DNA of 64,000 bases from Bacteroidota bacterium (GCA_022572355.1 JACZWC010000007.1:36606-100605); one strand, 5' to 3'. Numbered from the stretch's first letter, positions 1 through 9,479 are shown. The notes: a model not told the origin generated them from the sequence alone. Program-made: numbers and translations.

Positions 1-18
1 GGATAAATTGTCGGATTA

Positions 19-522
19 TTAATTGCTCTCTTCGTCAACCATTTTCCCTATCGCCTTATCTATCATATAGATCCCCTTACCATCCGAACCCAATATCTCA
101 ATTTTCGAAAGAATATTTTTGAATGTCATCTCCTCCTCATGTTGTTCGGCAACATACCACTGTAGAAAATGAAAGGTCGAATAATCCTTCTCATTCAAAC
201 AACTTTCAACCAAGCTGTTGATGGATTTCGTATTTGAAATTTCCTGCATAAGGGATTTTTCAAAAACATCGCTTATGGATTTATATTTTGCAGGGAACTT
301 TTTTATCACGGGAGTGATGGCATGGCCCCCCGCTTCATTTATATAGCGGAAGATCTTCAACATATGCCCGCGCTCCTCTTCCGATTGTATATACAAGAAC
401 TTGGCGGCGCCATTCAAGCCTTCATATTCACACCACGAGGCCATTGACAAATAAAAGTAAGATGCATTTGCCTCTTGGTTTATTTGATTATTTAATGCTG
501 TTTCAATTTTCTTAGGTAACAT
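19..522 (-). CDS. ftnA: Non-haem ferritin
   Basis: Cytoplasmic iron-storage protein that oxidises Fe(II) at a di-iron centre and stores it as a mineral in a 24-subunit shell. The 167 residues are the normal bacterial ferritin length. The ferroxidase ligands fall at the same numbers as in E. coli FtnA: Glu17, Glu50, His53 (in EEERGH), Glu94, Gln127 and Glu130. There is no haem-ligand methionine arrangement typical of bacterioferritin that I can recognise. The ATG start gives the usual short N-terminus before helix A. It is transcribed away from the SprT-like gene across a 94-base AT-rich gap. Identification is firm. Confidence 0.95.
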   Translation of the reverse strand: MLPKKIETALNNQINQEANASYFYLSMASWCEYEGLNGAAKFLYIQSEEERGHMLKIFRYINEAGGHAITPVIKKFPAKYKSISDVFEKSLMQEISNTKSINSLVESCLNEKDYSTFHFLQWYVAEQHEEEMTFKNILSKIEILGSDGKGIYMIDKAIGKMVDEESN

Positions 523-616
523 AAGTTGGGTTTTATAAATATGAAGTCATTTATTCTTAAACAATAATACTAATTTTATTTCTAAATATAGTGTCCATTT
601 TGAGTCCAATTACCTC

Positions 617-1246
617 ATGCCCTATCTGAAAATGCAAGTTAACGACAGTACGATTGACAACATCTTGGCCCATACGCCAAAAGGTGCACATACTTTTCTC
701 TGTGACCTGGCCAATCGATACAATTTTCAGCTAAATACAAGCAAAAGCAGGGTGACAAAACATGGAGATTACCGTGCACCATTCGGAGAGTTCGGTCATC
801 GAATATCCATCAACGAGAATCTGAATGTTTATTCGTTTTTACTTACACTTATTCATGAAATATCACATTTGATCGTATGGGAGCGTCATAAAAGAAAGGT
901 TAAACCTCATGGCACTGAATGGAAATCCGTTTTTCGCAATCAAATGGAAATAATTTATGCGCTAAAGGTGTTCCCGCCAGAACTCACGGAGGTAATTAAA
1001 GTTAATATGAGAAACCCAAAGGCCACTGCTCACACCGATAAAAACCTGGCCATTGCGCTTAGAAATTATGATTTGAAGACGAACAGCGTTTTTCTGGATG
1101 AACTCGATTACGACACCCTGTTCATAATCTCAAAAGGAAGAACATTTCTTAAGGGCAAGAAATTGAGAAAGAGATATCAGTGCAAAGAGATTAAATCAGG
1201 TAAAAGCTATTTATTCTCCCCTTTAGCCGAGGTGACACCGGCCTGA
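617..1246 (+). CDS. SprT-like zinc metalloprotease-family protein
   Basis: A 209-residue protein with a zincin motif HEISH at residues 80-84, followed by a conserved His98 in KPHGTEWK that is the likely third zinc ligand. This arrangement is that of the SprT/Spartan-like family; in eukaryotes Spartan removes DNA-protein crosslinks, but the role of the bacterial proteins is poorly known. The C-terminal part keeps the RYQC-like strand of the family, but only one cysteine, so a complete zinc ribbon is absent. It is cytoplasmic with no signal peptide. The family call is good; the substrate is unknown. Confidence 0.82.
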   Translation: MPYLKMQVNDSTIDNILAHTPKGAHTFLCDLANRYNFQLNTSKSRVTKHGDYRAPFGEFGHRISINENLNVYSFLLTLIHEISHLIVWERHKRKVKPHGTEWKSVFRNQMEIIYALKVFPPELTEVIKVNMRNPKATAHTDKNLAIALRNYDLKTNSVFLDELDYDTLFIISKGRTFLKGKKLRKRYQCKEIKSGKSYLFSPLAEVTPA

Positions 1247-1300
1247 TCTCAGCTGAAAGCTTCCGTTGGGAACAGGATCTGTTTTCGCTGTAAATTATCC

Positions 1301-1329
1301 TTGAAACCCGCTCATTTTTTCTATCTTTA
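1301..1329 (+). promoter_or_regulatory. Candidate Bacteroidota-type promoter of the aminotransferase gene
   Basis: TTG at 1301-1303 is followed after 18 bases by TATCTTTA at 1322-1329, close to the phylum consensus TTTG-N19-TAnnTTTG with one mismatch in the -7 box. The ATG of the aminotransferase lies 38 bases further on. Confidence 0.5.
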
Positions 1330-1366
1330 CTGATATGAACCGCCTGTTTTATGAGTTTATGACTGC

Positions 1367-2653
1367 ATGGAGATTATAGAAGAAAATAATAATCTGATCG
1401 TTTCTGAAATGGCCGAGAACCTTGTTGGCTCTGAGATTATAAAGCTCGCAGCTGAGATAAACGAAAAGATTCGAGCCGGCGCTCATATTTTCAACTTGAC
1501 AATTGGGGATTTTAATCCGGAGATTTTCCCGATCCCGGCAAAGTTTGAGAAAGAAATAAAAAAGGCGTATGAAGGCCGAAAAACCAACTACCCTGCGGCT
1601 AATGGAATTGCAGCACTTCGAAAAGCAGTTTCTAATCTATTGCTTAAAAATGGAGGAATAGAGTATTCTCCGGAGGAGATCTTAATAGCAGGAGGTGGCC
1701 GGCCACTTATTTATGCCATTTATCAAGTTGTCCTGGATCCTGGTGACACCGTAGTCTATCCTGTACCTTCCTGGAATAACAATCACTACAGCCACCTTAC
1801 AAGAGTAAAGAAAATCCAAATTGAAACGAAGTTTGAAGACAACTTCATGCCTACAGCTGATCAAATCAAACCTTATATTCAGGATGTGAACATGATCGCG
1901 GTTTGTTCACCACTCAATCCTACAGGAACAGCGTTTTCAAAGGAAGGATTAACATCTATCTGTGATCTGATTCTCGAAGAAAATAAGAGAAGGGGGCCCA
2001 ATGAAAAGCCTATTTATCTGCTGTTTGATCAAATTTACTGGCAACTCACTTTTGGTGAAACAAAACATTATAATCCGGTTATATTAAGGCCAGAAATGCG
2101 CGATTATACACTTTTTATCGATGGTATGTCGAAAGCCTATGCCGCAACAGGAGTTAGAATTGGTTGGGGCTTCGGACCTGAAAAAGTGATCCGTAAGATG
2201 AAAGCCATATTAGGACATATAGGAGCCTGGGCGCCGAGAGCAGAACAAGAAGCTGCGGCAAAATTTTTGATCGACAATGAGGCTACACAAAAATTTAGCG
2301 ATGACTTTAGGGCCAGATTAAAGAAAAGACTCGATGCCTTCTATGAAGGATTTAAAACCTTAAAGTCTATGGGCCATGCGGTGGATGCGATTGCACCACA
2401 AGCAGCCATATATCTAACGGTTAAGCTGGATTTGAAGGGCCTGAAAACTGTTGATGGAAAGTTATTAGCATCAACAGAAGATGTGACAAAATACTTGTTG
2501 TCAGAAGCGAAGATAGCACTGGTGCCGTTTTATGCATTTGGAGCTGAGAGAGATTCAAACTGGTATCGCTTGTCAGTCGGAACTGCCTCTATGCAGGATA
2601 TCGAGAGCTTTTTTGAGTCTTTAAGGAGCATGTTGGCTGATCTTAAGAAATGA
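1367..2653 (+). CDS. Class I/II pyridoxal-phosphate aminotransferase
   Basis: A 428-residue fold-type I PLP enzyme that moves amino groups between amino acids and 2-oxo acids. The Schiff-base lysine is Lys256 in GMSKAYAATGVRIGWG. The substrate-site motif SPLNPTGTAF and the FDQIYW segment that positions PLP are both present, and a C-terminal arginine region (NWYRLSVGT) would bind the substrate carboxylate. The sequence is of the aspartate-aminotransferase-like group, but the exact substrate cannot be read from it. The gene is followed 23 bases later by the mannose-1-phosphate guanylyltransferase gene on the same strand, so the two may be co-transcribed. Confidence 0.85.
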   Translation: MEIIEENNNLIVSEMAENLVGSEIIKLAAEINEKIRAGAHIFNLTIGDFNPEIFPIPAKFEKEIKKAYEGRKTNYPAANGIAALRKAVSNLLLKNGGIEYSPEEILIAGGGRPLIYAIYQVVLDPGDTVVYPVPSWNNNHYSHLTRVKKIQIETKFEDNFMPTADQIKPYIQDVNMIAVCSPLNPTGTAFSKEGLTSICDLILEENKRRGPNEKPIYLLFDQIYWQLTFGETKHYNPVILRPEMRDYTLFIDGMSKAYAATGVRIGWGFGPEKVIRKMKAILGHIGAWAPRAEQEAAAKFLIDNEATQKFSDDFRARLKKRLDAFYEGFKTLKSMGHAVDAIAPQAAIYLTVKLDLKGLKTVDGKLLASTEDVTKYLLSEAKIALVPFYAFGAERDSNWYRLSVGTASMQDIESFFESLRSMLADLKK

Positions 2654-2676
2654 TCATCTGGCAATCCCATTAAATT

Positions 2677-3750
2677 ATGTTGAAGAAAGACACATATTGC
2701 ATTATAATGGCCGGTGGCATTGGCAGCCGATTTTGGCCTATGAGCACCACGGAAAAACCCAAACAGTTTCTCGATATATTGGGCACGGGAACTTCACTAA
2801 TGCAGCAAACCTACAATCGCTTTTTAAGTATCTGCCCTGCAGAGAACATATACATCATTACCAATGACCTGTATAGACAGCAGGTTCAGGATCAACTGGA
2901 TGTGAAAGAGTTTCAGGTAATTTGTGAGCCTTCCAGAAGAAACACGGCTCCTTGCATTGCATACGGCAGCTATAAAATCGCTGACATCAACCCCGATGCC
3001 AATATTATTGTGGCACCCTCAGACCACTTGATTCTGAAGGAAAAGGCTTTTCAGGAAACTATAGACAGCGCCATCAAAAAGACCGTGGAAGCAGAATGCC
3101 TGATCACGTTAGGAATAAAACCGAGCAGGCCCGACACGGGTTATGGATATATTCAGTTTGATGATGATGAAGGAAAATTGGAGGATAATGTTAGAAAAGT
3201 GAAAACATTTACCGAAAAGCCTGATCTCGAGCTGGCACAGCAATTCTTGGACAGTGGAGATTTCTACTGGAACTCTGGCATCTTTGTTTGGACCGTACAG
3301 AGCATTTTGAAGGCAATCGCCACTCATTTACCAGAAGTTGATTCTCTGTTCAAAGAAGGTGAAGGAAAATACAATACTCCTGATGAAGCGAAGTTTATTG
3401 TAAGCGTATACGAGCGCTGTAAAAACATCTCTATTGACTACGGTGTTATGGAAAAAGCTGATAATGTGTTTGTGGTGCTATCAGAGTTTGGTTGGTCGGA
3501 TTTGGGTACCTGGGGCTCTTTATACGACAACCTGGAGAAGACAAAAGACAATAATGCTGTGGTTGGAGACAAGGTTTATATGTTCGATTCAAAAAACTGT
3601 ATGGTTAATGTACCGCAAGACAAGCTAATTGTGTTACAAGGCCTTGAGGATTATATCGTTGTCGAAGCCAACAACACCTTACTCGTTTGCAAGAAAGAGG
3701 ATGAGCAGAAGATTAAGCAGATGGTAAGCGACATTTATTCCAAAAAATAG
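2677..3750 (+). CDS. manC: Mannose-1-phosphate guanylyltransferase
   Basis: Makes GDP-mannose from mannose 1-phosphate and GTP, the donor for mannose and fucose in surface polysaccharides. The N-terminal nucleotide-binding signature is MAGGIGSRFWP (residues 11-21) with the KPKQFL segment directly after it, and the sugar-phosphate motif FTEKPD lies near residue 178. At 357 residues it is the short form without the C-terminal phosphomannose isomerase domain. GYGYIQ and FYWNSGIFVW are also typical of this family. It follows the aminotransferase gene closely. Glycosyltransferases at 62-64 kb may use its product, but that is only inference. Confidence 0.92.
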   Translation: MLKKDTYCIIMAGGIGSRFWPMSTTEKPKQFLDILGTGTSLMQQTYNRFLSICPAENIYIITNDLYRQQVQDQLDVKEFQVICEPSRRNTAPCIAYGSYKIADINPDANIIVAPSDHLILKEKAFQETIDSAIKKTVEAECLITLGIKPSRPDTGYGYIQFDDDEGKLEDNVRKVKTFTEKPDLELAQQFLDSGDFYWNSGIFVWTVQSILKAIATHLPEVDSLFKEGEGKYNTPDEAKFIVSVYERCKNISIDYGVMEKADNVFVVLSEFGWSDLGTWGSLYDNLEKTKDNNAVVGDKVYMFDSKNCMVNVPQDKLIVLQGLEDYIVVEANNTLLVCKKEDEQKIKQMVSDIYSKK

Positions 3751-3795
3751 TGGCTCTATTACAGAATAATGTGGATGAATTGTGGCTTTTAACAA

Positions 3796-3877
3796 GACGC
3801 TGATTTGCGCTGATCCTGTATGATTAATTATGTTTTTCACAGCGTAAAATCATAAAAAATCAGCGTTTGTCTGCGTC
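3796..3877. repeat. Intergenic palindromic element (GACGCTGAT type)
   Basis: Two 19-base arms, 3796-3814 and 3859-3877, are inverted copies of each other at 14 of 19 positions, with the outer five and inner seven bases matching exactly. The element fills the gap between the convergent ends of manC and fumC. It has no T-run of the usual terminator kind, but a stem-loop between convergent genes could still stop transcription. Confidence 0.6.
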
Positions 3878-3961
3878 AAAATCACTTCTTCAGGACCGTG
3901 TCTTCGTTATTCTTCTGTGGAACAGCGAAGTACCGTAACAGAACCAAAATAGTTAGCCTGT

Positions 3962-5350
3962 TTATTTTCCTGTCATTTTGGAGGGGTCAACCCACTTGTC
4001 AAAATCTTCAGCAGACACATAGCCCAGATTTATCGCTTCCTCCTTTAAAGTGGTTCCATTTTTATGGGCCGTTTTTGCTATTTCCGCGGCCTTTTCATAT
4101 CCTATATGGGTGTTCAAGGCTGTAACCAACATCAAGGAGTTATTAAGGTTCTGCTGAATTGCTTCGTGATTGGGTTCTATGCCCACTGCGCAATTGTCAT
4201 TGAATGATACGCATACATCCCCAATTAATCTGGCAGCCATTAACAGGTTGAAAATCATAACAGGCTTAAACACATTCAGTTCAAAATGGCCGTTCATCCC
4301 TCCAATGGTGATTGAAGCATCGTTACCAACAACCTGTGCACAGACCATGGTCATGGCCTCACATTGTGTTGGATTTACTTTTCCCGGCATAATAGATGAT
4401 CCAGGTTCGTTGGCGGGCAGGCTTATTTCTCCCACGCCACATCTTGGACCAGAGGCCAATAAGCGAATGTCGTTGGCAATTTTCATCAGGCTTACAGCAA
4501 GTTGCTTCAATGCTCCGGAACACTCCACAATGGCATCATGGGCGGCCAGCGCTTCAAACTTATTGGGCGCTGAAACAAATGGAAGCCCCGTTAACTTGGC
4601 AATAGTGCTTGCTACCTTTTCTGAGTATCCGGCAGGTGTGTTAATTCCCGTTCCTACGGCAGTTCCACCCAATGCCAATTCCGACAAATGTTCCAAGGTA
4701 TTCTTTAGCGCTTTTATACCATGTTCCAGTTGAGAGGCATAGCCAGAGAATTCCTGGCCCAAAGACAAGGGCGTGGCATCCATCAGGTGGGTTCTGCCTA
4801 TTTTGATTACAGAATCAAAATCTTTCACCTTTTGCTGGAGGGTCTTTAGCAGCGTTTCAACACCTGGAATGGTCACTTCCACAATCATTTTATAAGCCGC
4901 GATATGCATGGCTGTTGGGAAAGTATCATTCGATGACTGTGACTTGTTTACATCGTCATTCGGATGTATAAAGAGATCTCCCTCACCTAACTTGTTGCCT
5001 TGAATTACGTGCGCCCTATTGGCAATGACCTCATTTGCATTCATATTTGATTGAGTACCCGATCCGGTTTGCCATACAACCAAGGGAAAATTATCATCCA
5101 GTTTACCCTCCAATATTTCATCACACACCTGGGCAATGAGATCTGCTTTCTCCTTGTCAAGTACGCCTAATTCCATGTTGGTGAGTGCCGCCGCCTTTTT
5201 CAGATATGCAAAACCTCCAATAACTTCCTCCGGCATCCTCTGTCCGCCAATTTTAAAGTTATTGCGGGATCGTTCCGTTTGCGCTCCCCAGTACTTATCA
5301 GCAGGGACTTTAACCTCCCCCATTGTGTCTTTTTCTATTCGATGTTCCAT
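3962..5350 (-). CDS. fumC: Class II fumarate hydratase
   Basis: Interconverts fumarate and malate in the tricarboxylic acid cycle; iron-independent homotetramer of the fumarase/aspartase superfamily. The 462-residue length is standard. The superfamily signature [11 protein letters not shown] lies near residues 315-326, and the earlier conserved blocks [13 protein letters not shown] and [16 protein letters not shown] are present. The LMDA block in place of an aspartase-type sequence favours fumarase. The ATG at 5350 gives the usual N-terminus [13 protein letters not shown]. It stands alone, with palindromic elements on both sides. Confidence 0.95.
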   Translation of the reverse strand: MEHRIEKDTMGEVKVPADKYWGAQTERSRNNFKIGGQRMPEEVIGGFAYLKKAAALTNMELGVLDKEKADLIAQVCDEILEGKLDDNFPLVVWQTGSGTQSNMNANEVIANRAHVIQGNKLGEGDLFIHPNDDVNKSQSSNDTFPTAMHIAAYKMIVEVTIPGVETLLKTLQQKVKDFDSVIKIGRTHLMDATPLSLGQEFSGYASQLEHGIKALKNTLEHLSELALGGTAVGTGINTPAGYSEKVASTIAKLTGLPFVSAPNKFEALAAHDAIVECSGALKQLAVSLMKIANDIRLLASGPRCGVGEISLPANEPGSSIMPGKVNPTQCEAMTMVCAQVVGNDASITIGGMNGHFELNVFKPVMIFNLLMAARLIGDVCVSFNDNCAVGIEPNHEAIQQNLNNSLMLVTALNTHIGYEKAAEIAKTAHKNGTTLKEEAINLGYVSAEDFDKWVDPSKMTGK

Positions 5351-5402
5351 GGAACCTTGATATTCGTTATATAAAATGCTTATATAAAACCCTATTGACT
5401 TT

Positions 5403-5484
5403 CTTAGTGATTCTTTGTGTTCTTAGTGCCTTAGTGGTGAAGATTTTTACCACTAAGACACGCAGGTCACTCAGACGCACTAAG
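5403..5484. repeat. Intergenic palindromic element (CTTAGTG / CACTAAG type)
   Basis: The heptamer CTTAGTG occurs at 5403, 5422 and 5430, and its complement CACTAAG at 5451 and 5478. The core is a perfect 9-base stem, 5430-5438 with 5449-5457. It lies upstream of fumC and downstream of the ArsC-like gene. Confidence 0.65.
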
Positions 5485-5534
5485 GGTTAAGTCTATATAA
5501 GGTACTTGTCACTTTAAGATAAAAAATACTGCTT

Positions 5535-5876
5535 CTATAATAATTCATTTACATTTTCCGGTGGCCGGCCAATTATTGCCTGGTCTCCTTTGATGACAAT
5601 TGGCCTTTCTATGAGAACAGGGTTCGATACCATTGCTTCTATCCACTCCTCATCTGTCAAGTCTTTTCCTTTATAATTCTCCTTAAAAACAGATTCACCT
5701 TTTCTCAATAGTTGATCGGGTGCAAGTGCCAGCATATCCAATATAGATCTGAGCTCATCCGCTGATGGAACATCTTTCAGATATTCAACAATCTCTACTT
5801 CTGATCCGCTTTCCTGTATGATTGCCAGCGTCTCCCGGCTCTTTCTACATCTGGTATTGTGAAGTATTTTTAACAT
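5535..5876 (-). CDS. ArsC/Spx-family protein, arsenate reductase-like
   Basis: A thioredoxin-fold protein of 113 residues. The N-terminal motif NTRCRKSRETL puts the single catalytic cysteine at Cys10, as in glutaredoxin-dependent ArsC. The three arginines that hold arsenate in E. coli ArsC have counterparts in LLRKGE, LIERPIV and IIGRPPE. The frame stays open to a TTG at 5888, but the ATG at 5876 gives the family's normal N-terminus and is preferred. No ars operon genes are nearby, so it may be a general ArsC-family reductase and not part of an arsenic resistance set. Confidence 0.8.
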   Translation of the reverse strand: MLKILHNTRCRKSRETLAIIQESGSEVEIVEYLKDVPSADELRSILDMLALAPDQLLRKGESVFKENYKGKDLTDEEWIEAMVSNPVLIERPIVIKGDQAIIGRPPENVNELL

Positions 5877-5920
5877 AATTTTATCCAATTGACATGCAAG
5901 GCTAAATTATAAATAATACG

Positions 5921-7013
5921 TTATTTATCCGAGCCAAACTCCATCAGGTATGCTTTGATAAATTCATCCAGCTCGCCGTCCATCACGCCTTGAACGTCCG
6001 ATGTTTCTACATTGGTGCGAAGGTCTTTCACTAATTTATAGGGGTGCATTACGTAATTCCTGATTTGTGAGCCCCATTCTATTTTCTTTTTCCCGCTTTC
6101 GATCTTATCCCTCTTTTCCATCTTCTTCCTAAGCTCCAGTTCATAGAGTTGTGATTTTAAATGCTGCATGGCCTTGTATTTATTATCCAACTGCGACCTG
6201 GACTCAGAGTTCTCAACAACAATCCCGGATGGAGCGTGTTTTAACCTTACAGCCGTTTCAATCTTATTCACAGACTGGCCACCCGCCCCTCCAGATCTAT
6301 ATGTATCCCAGGTAATGTCGGCAGGATTAATTTCTATTTCAATCGAATCATCCACCAGTGGGTACACAAAAACCGATGCAAAGGAAGTGTGACGCTTCTT
6401 GTTTGAATCAAATGGCGATATCCTGACCAACCTGTGAACGCCGTTTTCCCCCTTTAAATATCCATAAGCGAATTCTCCCCCTATTTCCAGCGTCACGGAT
6501 TTTATCCCAGCTCCATCCCCGGGCTGGTGGTCTATTTGCTTAACTACAAATCCACCTTTTTCACTCCACATGATGTACATGCGCATGAGCATCTCTGCCC
6601 AATCCTGGCTTTCGGTTCCGCCAGCTCCAGAGTTTATTTGTAGTACGGCATCGAGATTATCCTCTTCACCGGAGAGCATGTTCTTGAACTCCAGATCTTC
6701 AACGCTCTTTAAGGTTTTCTCGTATTGTTTTACAACCTCCTCCTTAGAGGCCTCTCCTTCTTTGTGAAACTCCAATAGAACAACCAAATCGTCCAGATTT
6801 GTTTTGGTAGATTGGAAAGCCGTTGTCCAGGTCTTTTTCTTGCTTATTTTTTTAAGAAAGATCTCAGCCTTTTTAGGATCATCCCAAAAATCTGCTGCCT
6901 GACTTTGCTCTTCTTCTTCTTCTATTAATTGGGTTTTGGCATCTATGTCAAAGATGCCTCCTCAGCGCTACCAGGCGCTCTTCCAGATCATGAAGTTGTT
7001 CAGACGTGGTCAT
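5921..7013 (-). CDS. prfB: Peptide chain release factor 2, with programmed +1 frameshift
   Basis: Releases finished proteins at UAA and UGA codons. The coding sequence is split: the zero frame starts at ATG 7013 and meets an in-frame TGA at 6950-6948 (codon 22); the remainder runs in the +1 frame from 6949 to 5921. Joined, it gives 363 residues, against 365 in E. coli. The stop-recognition tripeptide SPF is at about 199-201 and the catalytic GGQ at 244-246. The start of an uninterrupted reading (TTG 6787) would lose the first 75 residues, so it is not the true start. The shift lets RF2 limit its own synthesis when it is abundant. Confidence 0.95.
6947..6960 (-). promoter_or_regulatory. prfB +1 programmed frameshift site
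   Basis: On the minus strand the sequence reads AGG AGG CAT CTT TGA C: an internal Shine-Dalgarno-like AGGAGG, a three-base spacer, the slippery CTT codon and the UGA stop followed by C. This is the classical RF2 autoregulatory signal. The Leu codon is codon 21; after the slip the ribosome reads GAC (Asp). Confidence 0.95.
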
Positions 7014-7031
7014 AAAGGTTAGTATCAGTAA

Positions 7032-8951
7032 TTAGTAAATAACAAGCTTTGTGGATTGTGCAAATTCCGGTATCTTTACCCAAATGTAGTACAATCCAAT
7101 TGACAAATCGCTCAAATCAATTGGGGAAATGCGATTCACAATACTCAGTCTTTTCTCAAGATGTCCAATGCTGTTATAAATCTCTACAATAAAAGGTAAG
7201 TTCAATTCATTAACCTCCAACATGAGATTTCCATTAGTTGGTATGGGATAAATATTGATCGCAATATTTTCATCCAAAACATCTTGTATGCCCACGCCAC
7301 AAGGATCTTGAATGCCTACATTGGCAACACTATAAGTACGAATTTTTGAAAATGTTTCCGGCCCATTTGGGAAAAACCATTGCGTTAACACATGAGTTGA
7401 AGCACCCAATACCAGGTCAGTAGTTACGCTGCAATCATAAACCCCATTATCTCCAGACGTAGCACTCACAATACTATAACTGGTTGCGTTCGCACCCGTA
7501 ATTGCAGAACCATTTAGCTTCCACTGATAGGATAGGGGAAAATTAGAAGCTATGCTCATTGTAAGAGCTTCTGTCAAACACAGGTTGGTATCAATGTAAT
7601 CAAATGTAATTTCCGGATACGAGAACCGGCCCAGGCATGTTCTATGATCACTGAAATCCGTTATATCCCACATGAGGCTATCAATTCCCCGAAAGGTAAT
7701 TATGGAGTTGTATGTTTCTGCAGGCAACAAATGCCTGCTCGAACCCCACACATGATCGATCACCTTTCCTGTATCAGCATAACTAAACGTTGATTCAAAA
7801 TATCCAATATGATCTGGTATTAGTGGAAGTAGAGCGGCCTTGAGTGCAGTATACTCAACGCCATCTTTCGGACCTGTATTCAAATCTCCACCGATAATAA
7901 CCGCCTCGGTATTAGGCAGATTCAAGCTATCAATAAAATTCCATATTTCGCCATATTGCTCAGTTCGGATTTGAATATCCAGAGCAGAACCTCCGGCTTC
8001 CATGTGTGTACCAAAAATATGATACGTTTTGCCCAGCTTGTTTATTTTCGCATATTTAATTCCCTTGGTTGCAAAACAATCCTGAGCATTGATATTCGAA
8101 CAATTATTATAGCGGTACTCGGCTTCAGAAATAATGGGCCATCTACTGTAAATAATTACCCCGCCGTTGGTTAAGGAAGTTACACTAGGCAAAGCGGTAT
8201 CATTTAATATCAATGTGTAATTCGTAAAACCTTCTGCCTCCATCGCCGGTGTTAGATAGTTCCATCTGGCAGAATCACTAAAAACTTCCTGAAAAATGAC
8301 TACATCCTGGTTGGGCGAAAACAGTACGGGCAACAGCGATGCTCGTTCGTAAAAGTTACCCGTTATGATGGGCATCAACTTAACGTTGTAAGATATCACA
8401 TTGATTGTACTGGGATCGCTGAAATCAGAATTCGATATTGCATAGACGAAATCTTTGTGAATGGCAAACACGATATTATCATCATTGTCGATCAAATCTG
8501 TCTCACGTTTGTATTTGATAGTACACTTGGTAGTATCCACAGTGGTTTGGCCTTCATGAAAGCTACCATCAAAGTACCATGGGTGGTTGAAACCATTCGC
8601 CGATGCCGAATAGAGAAGATCAGCTCCCAGCGATGGACCAACAAACATTGCCTTTAGATGTACGGTGTCGCCATTGTAAGACGCACTCACATCAAATACT
8701 ACAGTATCACCGCTTACGAGCAGCGTATCCGGGTCAAAATCCATGATCGCTGTCTTGTTTTCCCAAGCAGTAGACATGACATCCAGAGAGCTCCATTGAT
8801 TTCCTGCAATCGATTTATTACCCGAAATGGCAACTGTGATGTCGAAATCTAAATCTGTGTTGTTTTGAATATAAACCGTACTCTGCGAAAAACCTACCGC
8901 AGGTGAAAGCATGCAAATAAGAAAAATTGCCTTTAAAATTAATTTATTCAT
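7032..8951 (-). CDS. Secreted sphingomyelinase-C-like endonuclease/exonuclease/phosphatase protein with T9SS signal
   Basis: A 639-residue exported protein. Residues 1-22 form a signal peptide. A metal-dependent EEP hydrolase domain spans about 180-440, with ISYNVKLMP, DVVIFQEVF (metal-binding Glu), FGTHMEAGG near 310, IGGDLNTGP near 355 and the catalytic DFSDHRT near 432. The order and wording resemble bacterial neutral sphingomyelinases more than DNase I, so phospholipid or sphingomyelin cleavage is the best guess. An Ig-like domain follows (about 455-530, YQWKLNGSAI and DNGVYDCSV). The last 70 residues are a type A T9SS sorting domain (IYPIPTNGNLML to the C-terminal KLVIY). Some members of this fold cleave nucleic acid instead. 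Confidence 0.8.
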   Translation of the reverse strand: MNKLILKAIFLICMLSPAVGFSQSTVYIQNNTDLDFDITVAISGNKSIAGNQWSSLDVMSTAWENKTAIMDFDPDTLLVSGDTVVFDVSASYNGDTVHLKAMFVGPSLGADLLYSASANGFNHPWYFDGSFHEGQTTVDTTKCTIKYKRETDLIDNDDNIVFAIHKDFVYAISNSDFSDPSTINVISYNVKLMPIITGNFYERASLLPVLFSPNQDVVIFQEVFSDSARWNYLTPAMEAEGFTNYTLILNDTALPSVTSLTNGGVIIYSRWPIISEAEYRYNNCSNINAQDCFATKGIKYAKINKLGKTYHIFGTHMEAGGSALDIQIRTEQYGEIWNFIDSLNLPNTEAVIIGGDLNTGPKDGVEYTALKAALLPLIPDHIGYFESTFSYADTGKVIDHVWGSSRHLLPAETYNSIITFRGIDSLMWDITDFSDHRTCLGRFSYPEITFDYIDTNLCLTEALTMSIASNFPLSYQWKLNGSAITGANATSYSIVSATSGDNGVYDCSVTTDLVLGASTHVLTQWFFPNGPETFSKIRTYSVANVGIQDPCGVGIQDVLDENIAINIYPIPTNGNLMLEVNELNLPFIVEIYNSIGHLEKRLSIVNRISPIDLSDLSIGLYYIWVKIPEFAQSTKLVIY

Positions 8952-9029
8952 GTCATTCTCATCATAATTGTCATAGTCATCTTACCACGACTCCTCTCAC
9001 TCTTTAAAATTACAACTTTGCCCTGATCT

Positions 9030-9479
9030 TTATTTCAACAGGCGCCATACCAGTTCAGCTTCGTATCCCTTTCCAATACAATAGCTGGCGACCTGCTTGT
9101 TTTTTACAAATGTGTTGGTACTTCTGCTTGATTTTCGTTTATTTTCAATAAGAGACTTCAGCGTTTGAACGTAGTCATCTTCTTCTATTTCCGATAACCC
9201 CGCCTCAATACAATAATCCGAGAGCTGACGCTTTTTTAGTTCCATGGTTATTTTAACTCGTCCCCATTTCTTCTGTCGGAATTTCCCTCCTGCATAGATT
9301 CTTGCAAAACGTTCCTCGTTAACAAATCCAGCAGTTATAAGATCTGCAATGGTACTCTCAATCTCCGCTGATCTTACTCCCCAGATTCTCATTCTATCAC
9401 GCACATCCTTTTGGCATCTCTCCTGATATGCACAGTAATGCTTCGCCTTTTTCAATGTATCTCTCGTCTCCCCTTTCAT
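9030..9479 (-). CDS. recX: RecX-family regulatory protein
   Basis: A 149-residue basic protein built of three-helix repeats, as in RecX, which binds RecA filaments and restrains or tunes recombination. The typical GFVNEERFARIYAGGKFRQKKWG block is at about 52-73 and identifies the family. It is transcribed away from the MFS transporter gene over an 83-base gap, and recA is not in the window. The first half is better conserved than the last. The call rests on family pattern and length. Confidence 0.85.
   Translation of the reverse strand: MKGETRDTLKKAKHYCAYQERCQKDVRDRMRIWGVRSAEIESTIADLITAGFVNEERFARIYAGGKFRQKKWGRVKITMELKKRQLSDYCIEAGLSEIEEDDYVQTLKSLIENKRKSSRSTNTFVKNKQVASYCIGKGYEAELVWRLLK

Noticed and set aside
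4170..4733. 187-residue open frame on the plus strand opposite fumC
   Set aside because: It lies wholly inside fumC, has no family pattern and is a shadow of the real gene's codon use.
5921..7013. prfB as a pseudogene because of an in-frame TGA
   Set aside because: The TGA is inside the exact programmed frameshift signal, and the joined protein is full length with SPF and GGQ motifs.
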